From Talinum fruticosum (taxonomy: Eukaryota; Streptophyta; Magnoliopsida; Caryophyllales; Talinaceae), in contig JAITYX010000025.1 in the NCBI GenBank assembly GCA_021018815.1, positions 5,380,001-5,444,000 on the forward strand: a stretch of 64,000 nucleotides of DNA, given 5' to 3'. Shown one piece after another: positions 56,091-64,000 of this stretch. Position 1 is the first letter of the stretch, and every line of letters begins with the position of its first letter. A model generated the notes under the pieces. That model ran no database searches and was not told the DNA's origin. It saw only the letters and a program-made list of their open reading frames with translations. The position numbers and the translations under genes are program-made.

Positions 56091-56881
56091 CCCCACTTTC
56101 TAAAAATCTTTTTCAAACCCTTTTAAAAAAATTAGAAACTCTAAAGAAACACCAAGATTTCATGGGGAAGCTCGGTTTGGTAAGGTCCGGTTCGGCCATG
56201 GTTCCTACAGGTCTTCAAGCTCTTCTAACTCCGAATCGGAAGGAGAAGAAGGAGAGGAAGGAGGCATTGGAGCGAGTCCTAGCCGAGGAATAAGGAGAGA
56301 ATGAACCTGAGCTGATCTCCTCATATCATACTTAGTTTGTCTTAGAAGAGGCCGACAATGCAGGGCGGTCTAAGGCCCCTCATCCGTTCAACGACCTCAA
56401 CTTGAAGAGGCCGAGGGCTCAAAAGAAGAAGAACCACAAAGGATGTACAACTCTGTGATTTGCAAGAGTCCACTTGAAGTCCCCGACTTGCCGTGGCTCT
56501 TGCCACCTCGCCCAGCTTGCATCTACACAAGGCTACAGATGCACACGAGGCCCAAATGCATAAAGGGAGACAAAAAGAAAGATGTTTGGCTTAAGGGGAG
56601 TTCTTTCTTAAATTTTTTTCCGTATGATAGTTTTTGCGTTTCAAAGAAATTTCCCTATTTACGAGCATAACTCGGGTTATATCTATCATAGTTTATTTTT
56701 ACTCGATATATTTTGTCCCTACTCTAATTCTTGCTCATAATACTTTGATAAGTGTGCTCTAAGTTATATATTTTCAAAGTACTATGATATTTTTGCTCTA
56801 ATCAAAATACAATGAGACCTTAACACTTTGCACTCTTAGCTTATGTCTTAAGTATGGAATGCCTTTCATAAAAAGGGGAGA
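56091..56881 (+). pseudogene. Sirevirus copy E: env-like C-terminus, 3' UTR and PPT
   Basis: Broken plus-strand frames show a basic/acidic helical segment (KLETLKKHQDFMGKLG, NRKEKKERKEALERV). From about 56585 the 3' UTR blocks shared with 63.4-63.8 kb and 42.0-42.2 kb follow. A purine tract 'aaaaaggggag' at 56870-56880 lies directly before the LTR. The env-like assignment is by position; the UTR and PPT assignment by alignment between copies. Confidence 0.55.
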
Positions 56882-58260
56882 TTAAAGACTCAGGTATAAC
56901 TCTCTATTGCGCTATGGTTTTGATTTAAAGTCATTCTAAGTCTTTATGAAGTTGAACCATAAGTTTTAAATAGTGTCTAATCTAGTTAGAAACCATGTCT
57001 TGATTAGAACACACTTACCTAGCTTTCTAACCCACTCGGACACAACTCGCAACGTTGGCATGAGTAAATAATTTCACCAACACTACATATTCTGAGCACT
57101 CGACTTGTTATTCTAACCGAAAATGAATTACTGCATTAATTCTCTGTTCTTAGTCGGTTTATTGTATGAAATTATTTACCTAATCAAGTTTACGCATTTT
57201 GCTTATTCAATCTTAATAACTTCATTATTTAAAAGATTGACTCAAGATGGAATTTGAACATATTAAGTATTAGAGTAAGAAAATTCCATTCTTTTAGGAT
57301 GAAGATAATTAAGCACTTAATTATTACGAAGTACTTATTATCTTTGCCTAATCTTATACCAAAGTTTTTTTATTCTTTGAGTACCACTTTCATTTGCTTT
57401 TGCAGGTTGATTAAATTATTTTAATCTTATTTTGATAATCGAAAGCAATCGGCTTCTAACTATTAAATACCAGCAGACAAAAGCAGCTCTTTTGGACAAG
57501 GCTCGGATACTCGTGTCATAGTTATTTGTTTCCAAATCCGGTAAATTTCAACTTTGAGTCTAACGGTTGTTTCCACCCAATATTTCAGTCACCACCAGTG
57601 AGATGGACTACTTTTCAGCTAAGGACCAAAGCACAATGTTCATTTTACAACAGCTCCTTTTATGTGTGACTCATACTAATCGTTACAACGGCTAATAAAG
57701 CTCTCAAGTCCAAAACTACTCTCAACGGCTACTCTACCGTGCTCGGTATAAATAGAAGGCTCTCTACAAGACTTAGAGATTGCGGGAACATAACATATTC
57801 TACTCTCACTCAATCTTTTAGCTTTTACAACTCTACTTCTTAAGTTCTTACTTTTTGAGTTATAGAGGGAAAAGTCTTGTAATCTTACATTTTCATTTCT
57901 CTATGAAGTCCGTTGACCGAGCTATAAGTACTAGATTAAATAAGAGAATTTCTAAGTCTAGGACAAACTTGTATTGAATCACATAAGGGAGCAATTCAGT
58001 AAAGAGTCAGTCCTTGTGTTTTCAAGATTCAAAATACGGGATTTGACTTAGTGCTTGCATTAGCACTGTCGGTGGTTTTCCGCTCCACGAGGGTTTCCAC
58101 GTAATTTCTATGTCTTGTTTATTTTTGAGTTCAATCCGGACTCATAATTGTTTTCTAAGTCTCGTGCTGTGCATAATTCTTTGTTAATCTGCAAAAACTT
58201 TCATCACCCTATTCACCACCACTTCTAGGGTGACTTAGCCTCTCCGAGAGCAAACCTTGA
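56882..58260 (+). repeat. Sirevirus copy E 3' LTR
   Basis: Starts (TTA)AAGACTCAGGTATAAC after the PPT. A TATA box GTATAAATAG is at 57746-57755. The CACCCTA...TAGGGTG palindrome is at about 58206-58232. It ends GCAAACCTTGA. It is somewhat shorter than the 1590-bp solo LTR. Tat-like sequence follows directly. Confidence 0.85.
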
Positions 58261-60442
58261 AGGACTTTAACTAGCCAAGTTCAGGAATCATCCACCCGGA
58301 CTTTAGACTCCTTTAGTCAATTCCAGGCTCACCTGTTAGAGTTCAAGTCAAGAGACAACTAATTCCTCGGCGCATTGATTCAAATCGGCATCCAAAGCAA
58401 CAGGTAAGTGCCCTTTATCTGTCTACTTTGACCTTCACCTTTCATACTCGGTCAAGTGAGGGCTAACTTTAAACACCAAAAAGTGTCATTCCTTCTCTAT
58501 TTTTTTTATTTTGTTGCCCGTTGATGAAAGTCCAGTCGCTTTAGGAGTTAGATGAAGGTCGTAGTTTGATTTAGATTAAGGTCCTGTTTAAGATTAAGCA
58601 ACCGAACGAAACCGAACCAAGCTTCCCGCTTACCTTGGCGCAAGGGTTTTTTTTTAAAAGTTCGAAAATGGAGTTTGAAAATGAAATTTTTAGAATGTTG
58701 GGATCGGACTTTTATTAAGTTTCCAAATTTTATTGACTTTAATTAATGGATTAAATTAGATTGAATTGATTGGCGTTTTATTAATAATTTTATTTTATAA
58801 ATTATTTTTAGAAGTCCAGGGATATTATTTCCTAATTGAAGAATAAATAAAACGTAGAAATTAGGGTTCTGCCGTGAGGCCGTTGGGACAAACCAAGTGT
58901 GAAAACATTGGTCCGGACCCAAGCCTCGACCTTTGACCACCCATTGCAAGTCGTTGCCTACACTTGACGGTCACAGGCACGAGCCAATGGCCTAGGCCGA
59001 CATAGTAAGCTTCAGCCCTGGCCAGGTAGGCAGATTCATATCTCTTTTTTTTTTTACCTTGCAATCGAAATTAACCGAGATGCATTCTAATGAGAATAAA
59101 TCAAAAAGAGGAGCTGTCGGTTAGTTTGAGGAGAGAAAAACTAACAAAAACAAAAATAAAAATTTTCTCTCGAGATCTTAGTATGGGAAGACTATGACCA
59201 TAAAAGGTTAAAACTTACTCCATCGGTCTTTAAGCCGAGAATCGGATTCGAGGGCGAGGGTACGAAACGTAGAGGAAATCCTTTCATTCCGCCCGTTCGA
59301 AGATGACCATTATTACTTTGAGTATTATACTAAAAGAACGTGCTAAACACAAACATACATGCTAAACAAAAATAAAAAGAAACCAAACTGAATCAAAAGA
59401 AAACGATAAACAAAGCAAGAAAGAAAGTGATAAAGAAATAAAAACATAAAACTAAAAGATTACATTGGGCGAGATGAAATTAAAAAAGTGACTACATCTC
59501 TTTGATCCACAATACGGAAAGCGATAAATAAAACTTAAGTTAAATAACCATTTGAAGGCTGAATGATTGCCCTCAGGTTGTCCTACCTTGATGATCCGGA
59601 TCTTTACAATAGATCTCTTGATGCGACAAAGAAAAATCAAAGAAAGGGCTTGTTTTGTGAATTGTGTAAAAGATGACTAGGTAAGGAGTAGGAAAGATCA
59701 ATTGAATAAATGCCTAGACATGAGAATACCTGAATATTCTGTAGCTCTTTACACATATTCAGCAACGATAAGTAGGAAGGAGGAATGTTTGAGATTAATT
59801 TTGCGGAGTAACGTTTAGGAAAGGGTGTTCTCATTAGCTTTCTACAACATAATGTATAGGAGATAGCCCTTTTAGGAATGAGAGCTAAGGCTCTCTATTT
59901 ATAAGGAGAGACCCAGGTCACAAATGACCTAAGGTTGCTCTCTGCCAGCTATCCAAGCAAGTACAAATAAAGCGGGCCAAGATCTCTTGAGATTGAACAA
60001 GATCAACCAAGGATAAAGCTGGATAGAATCCGGTTCGCGGGGTCGGCCACCCTAGCTTGCCTAGGGTTTCCTTCCCTAGCGTGTTTCTAAAGGAGTCTTC
60101 AAGCCAAAAAGCAGTGTTTCACTAAAAATTTCGGGGATGCAGGCGCCGACCACGACGTCGTTTTGACGGGAAAAGATCCTAGTCTCGTGTGGACTATTTT
60201 ATGGAGCTTAAACGCATCACTTTGATACTCGTGATGATGAAATTCAACGTTTTAATGTCGTCTTCATGTCATAAGCTCCTGAAGTCTTGGCACGATTCTT
60301 AGATCCTCCAAACGAAAGAGGATTTTTGGATCAATCCAACGCAAAATGCTATTTATTTAGTGTCGGGGATTTTTTGTGATTTACTAGCTTCGTCACACTA
60401 ATCAAACACGAGTCCGAGATCCAACTCCTTAAATAGGAGTCG
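58261..60442. repeat. Tat-like inverted mosaic
   Basis: 58261 to about 58600 matches the plus-oriented block at 50.0-50.35 kb, including the U3 start 'aaaaagtgtcattcc' near 58460. From about 58600 to 60442 the same family runs in minus orientation: 'aggaaataat' reversed near 58828, 'gccgagaatcggattc' near 59232, a reversed TATA box at 59895-59905, and the U3 side ending near 60440. No coding region. The switch point near 58600 is approximate. Confidence 0.6.
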
Positions 60443-61985
60443 TGTAACACTTGAAAATTTTAGGTGCTTGCTCAGTAAGGAATTAAGTTATTACAAGTTA
60501 AATGATTGAATTAGTTGAATTATAATTTTTCCGAGTCGGAATTAAAACCCAATAATTGAAACCCGAGCATGGGCTCGCTAAAATGGGCTTGTGAAATATT
60601 TTGAGCCCAATTCACATGAAATCCCAAACCAGAAAATTAAAATAAAACAAAACAAAACAAAAGGGAAATGAGATGGCTGGCATTTGAGGTTGAGGAGCGG
60701 TAGAGAATAAAGTAAAGAAAAGTTGGGGTCCAATTGAAAGTGGGCAGCAAATATATTTAGGTGTAATCAGGAAAATAGGAGAGAGATAGAGGGATTAACA
60801 GGAGACTGGAAATAGAAGCAGGGAAAACAAAGAAGAAAGGGAATGAAGAAATAGAGGGGAACGAAAAAGCAAAAGTCGAGTAAAGGGAAAGAGAGCAGAG
60901 GGAGACCAAGAGGTGAGGGACCGAAAGAGAGGAAGGAGAGCTCGACCGTAACAAAGGAGAAGCAGCGAGAGGACGAGAGGCGAAGCGCAAGAGAGTCCGA
61001 GAGGAATCGGGAAGTAGAACAGGACAAGAGGGGGATGAGAACTAGAGCAAAAAGAAGAGGAAGAAGGATAGGGACAGGGAATAGTGGCGAGTGAGCGAAA
61101 GAAGTGGTGGCCAGCGAGTAAGCGTTCAAAGACCCACGAGTAAGGAAAACGACGGCCGGCAAACGAGATGAGGGAGATGATGAGACCAGATGGAATCGAG
61201 ACAAGGGACAAGGAGAACGAGGGATAGAGCAAGAGGGATCGAGGTAGTGATAGGAGGAAGAAGAGGGTTGGGTAGAGGAGACCAAAACTCGAAAGGAAGG
61301 AAGTAAAGCAAAATCACCAATCCGAAACCCCTCTAAAACCGAAATTCTTAGAACCACTAAGAATCCAAGGTCGATATTTCAAATTCATCCTATAAAGATA
61401 AAACACATTAGGTTGGATTAAATTCGAAATTAATTCATGAAATTTGAAACCTTAAGTTAAATGAAGAAGTTAAAGGCCTAAATTCACGAAATTAGCAAAT
61501 CACGAATTGAAAAGCATGTCTGCGATTTATGCCTAGTTCATGAATTTAATGATATTTGAGTATTGTTGAGCATGATTATTGAGCTGTATGGTTTAGAATT
61601 TAATGAAATTACCTTAAATAGAATTGGTGAGAAAAATTAGAAAATTGAATTCATGATTTAAGTGCGGATTTTTCAGTAATTTATCCTCGTTGTCGAAATT
61701 ATTGTGAATTCATGTGTAGCCCGAAATTCGAAAACTTTTACTGTAGCTTCCTAATAATTTATGAGAATTTTCTATATATTTTGGTATGCGTTGGATGAGT
61801 AGATTGAAAGATATGAATTTTTGAGTGAAAATATGTTGTTTTGGGCGAAGTCGGGGTTGATTGAACAGCTTGAGGTGAGAAATGAAATTTAAGAAGCTAT
61901 ATGGCTAGATTAAGAGATATATTGTGATTAAGGAAAGTTATAGAATCATAAACTATCTATGCACAATAGTACGTAATCATGAAGC
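60443..61985 (+). repeat. Tekay-like LTR, truncated (plus)
   Basis: Starts TGTAACACTTGAAAATTTT inside the Tat-like U3 and matches the reverse of 52.75-54.05 kb in order: 'tttccgagtc', 'cccgagcatgggc', the purine-rich block 60.66-61.36 kb, 'ggatgagtagattg' and 'attaaggaaagttata'. It is cut at about 61985, where minus-oriented Sirevirus LTR begins. The hairpin-array part of the LTR is therefore missing here. Long open frames at 60757-61357 are composition artefacts. Confidence 0.75.
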
Positions 61986-63365
61986 AATAAATTCGATTTA
62001 GAAAAGTATGAACTCAAATATACGTGGAAACCCTCGTGAGGCGAGAAAACCACGGCCAGTGCTAATCCAAGCAAGCAAGTCAAATCCACTATTTTGAATC
62101 CACAAAATACAATAGACTGACTCAACTAGAATTACTCCCTTAAACAATTCCTTACAAAGTTTTCCTAGACTAAGAAGTTCCCTTATCTAATCTAGTACTT
62201 CCTAACCGAGGTAACCTTTACAGACTAGGGACAACCGAGCTGAGTTAACCCTTATAACTCAGTGAAGGGACCTTAATCAAAAAGTAAGAAAGAGTATGTG
62301 ACTGATTACAAGACTTTATAACTCGTAAAGTATGAATTACAAGTTGGGATTTGTAAATAGAAGATTGAATATGAATAGAAAGACTTTATCTTATGTAATG
62401 TGTATTGACAATAATTCTAGTAAGTCTCAGCAATCTTCAAGTCTTGACAGTTGGCTTCTATTTATAGATAACCAAGCAGATTAGCCGTTGTGACTCTCTT
62501 CTAAATAGAAGTCCTTTTGTGACCGTTGTAACGGTTCTTTTGAGTCGCTCGAAAAGATCCGTTGAGATGTGAACGTTGTGCAACGGCTCTTGACTCTTAA
62601 AGGTGCTCCAATCAGCTAGTGGTGTCTAAAAAGTAAGGTGGCAACCACCATTGAGCTTGGCGTTGAAGATATCCAGCTTTGGAAACAGACAACCATGACA
62701 CAGCGTCCGAGCCGTGTTCGAAGTAGAAAGCCTTCTCTGCTGGTGATTAACGAGCTTGAAGCCGGTTACATTTGTAATTCAAAAAATAGGATAACCTCAT
62801 TTAGATAACCTACAAACGTAAACAATTTTGTTTCTCAAAGTATAAAATAGTTTGGTCCAAGATTACGCACATATAATAATTTAATTAAGATAAATAAGTG
62901 CATAATTATCTTAGGCCTAGAGGAGTGGAATTTTCTAAGTCTAATATTCATTACACTCAAATTCCATCATAGTCGAGTCTTAGAAAAGATCAAGTTATAA
63001 AGAAAATATCGGAGTATAAGTACTTGATCTAGACAAATAACTCTCGAACACACAAGTCGACTTCAAAAGGTGAATTAATGTTATAATTCACTTTAGCTCA
63101 GAATATGAAGTTAGAACATAGAGAAAATGTTAGAGAGATTGTTTGAACATGCGATAAATCTAAGTGGTGTCCGAGTGACTCGAAACATGAGTGTGAGTTG
63201 ATGAACAAGAGTGTGTACTCTAAGTTAGTCGAATCGAATGAAAACATATGCAATAGTTTCTATATCACTCGGAATGACTTGTAATCAAAACTTAGGAGGG
63301 ATGAGGTTTGTACCTAAGTCCTTTATAGTGCTCGGAATATTATAAGTTCGTAGTCCGAGTCTTCA
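61986..63365 (-). repeat. Sirevirus copy D 3' LTR (3' end missing)
   Basis: The LTR start on the minus strand is TGAAGACTCGGAC at 63365, next to a PPT-like run. A TATA box (CTATAAATAG on the minus strand) is at 62458-62467. It contains the 'cctcgtgaggcgagaaaacc' block near 62040. The end with the palindrome is lost at the Tekay-like junction near 61985. Confidence 0.82.
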
Positions 63366-64000
63366 ATTTCCCCTTTTTCATGAAAGGCATTCCATACTGA
63401 GATAGAAACTTTGTTAGTGAAAAGATCAAGAGTTTTCATTATTACATATTTGAGAAAGAGTATATCGAGCTTAGAATAAAATATCGCAGAAGAATAGAAT
63501 AATAAATGAAGTGATTTGGACTTACAATATTGTTGCACATAGCTCATTTGAAAAAATATTATGAGTATTTATAATAAAGCAAAATAGAGAAATGAGTCGA
63601 TATATCGAGCGAAACAGAATAAGAAATTTAAACTCGTAAAGAAGTCATGCTCGAAAGCAATATGCTCGAAATCAAAAACTTCATTCATATATACATAAGC
63701 ACAGAAAATACATTAAAAAAACATACAAAAGAGAAGGTGAGAAAACTCCCCTAAACAAGACAACATATTTTCTAAGTATTCTCCCCCTTGCCTTTAAGCA
63801 AAAAAAGTCAAACTAGGGAAGAATGTATAAAGTTGATACTATTTGATTGTCCGGATAAGAAAAAATGAAAATAAGAACAAGAAAAAGAAATTAAGATGGT
63901 GGAGTGGGAGCGGTCCGAGTTTATCGGTTCCGGTTGAGGAGTGGGACCACCTTGTCCCTCTTCTCTCCTTCTTCCTCTTTCTCTTCTTTCTTCTCTTTTT
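63366..64000 (-). pseudogene. Sirevirus copy D 3' UTR and env-like C-terminus
   Basis: Continues upstream of the LTR on the minus strand: a purine tract (about 63370-63382), the UTR blocks shared with copy C ('ctcccctaaacaagacaac' near 63746), and from about 63890 a region encoding Arg/Glu/Lys-rich and Pro-rich sequence like the env-like end at 42.3-42.5 kb. It leaves the window at 64000. Confidence 0.6.

Noticed and set aside
56027..56293. 88-codon plus-strand open frame as a gene
   Set aside because: It crosses the junction between a Tat-like LTR block and Sirevirus 3' sequence and is therefore chimeric.
60757..61357. 196-codon minus-strand open frame that looks membrane-protein-like
   Set aside because: Corresponds to the same biased LTR block as 7.04-7.77 kb in opposite reading; hydrophobic look comes from CT-rich codons.
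1..64000. Host protein-coding genes, rRNA or tRNA genes
   Set aside because: No frame outside the transposon families shows a host domain, and I saw no rRNA block or complete tRNA cloverleaf. A profile search (tRNAscan, Rfam, Pfam) would settle this.

Overview
This window is plant nuclear DNA made almost entirely of nested, broken and rearranged transposable elements. I found no convincing host gene, rRNA, tRNA, CRISPR array or bacterial-type operon. The plant assignment rests on the element families: Ty1/copia Sirevirus-type retrotransposons with gag, pol and an env-like region; Ty3/gypsy elements of the Tat, Tekay/Del-like and Athila/Tat-type gag branches; and a CACTA (En/Spm) transposon with a TNP2 transposase. 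This looks like heterochromatin from a repeat-rich angiosperm. The species cannot be named from the sequence. Almost every coding region carries stops or frameshifts, so most entries are pseudogenes or fossil elements.

Left third (1-19.8 kb). Two minus-strand Sirevirus fragments (A, 1-3.11 kb; B, 3.11-4.87 kb plus 19.20-19.80 kb) are joined end to end. Copy B is split between its gag leader and its 5' LTR by a CACTA element at 4869-19197. That element has a GTT target-site duplication and matching termini, and the empty site can be read by comparison with copy A. The CACTA contains a plus-strand TNP2 pseudogene (16.36-18.79 kb), two copies of a 0.6 kb foldback palindrome, a small hairpin MITE, and a nested Tekay-like non-autonomous LTR retrotransposon (6787-14421, TSD ATATA).

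Middle (19.8-35.8 kb). This is a Ty3/gypsy Tat-lineage region. gag-pol runs on the minus strand (29.35 down to about 24.7 kb). In its 3' region lie plus-strand (antisense) remnants resembling plant mobile domain (PMD) proteins, one with its own TATA box. A Sirevirus solo LTR (29361-30950) with a perfect AAGGC TSD interrupts the gag end of the Tat element. The 5' leader and LTR of the Tat element follow to 34.06 kb. Then comes a plus-strand Sirevirus reverse-transcriptase fragment fused directly to an LTR.

Right half (35.8-64 kb). Sirevirus copy C (minus) is the best preserved: 3' LTR, env-like ORFs, pol and half of gag. Its 3' LTR is interrupted by a gypsy element that has gag but no pol (36.40-41.40 kb). 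Copy C ends at 48.77 kb in an inverted junction with a plus-strand Sirevirus gag fragment. Beyond it lie plus-strand Tat-like LTR blocks (50.0-56.09 kb) split by a Tekay-like solo LTR (51342-54048), a plus-strand Sirevirus 3' end with LTR (56.1-58.26 kb), a further Tat-like inverted mosaic (58.26-60.44 kb), a truncated Tekay-like LTR (60443 to about 61985) and a final minus-strand Sirevirus 3' end that leaves the window.

Boundaries given to the base (CACTA, Tekay-like pair, two solo LTRs, the gypsy LTR) rest on visible terminal repeats and/or TSDs. Boundaries given as 'about' rest on by-eye alignment between copies inside the window.
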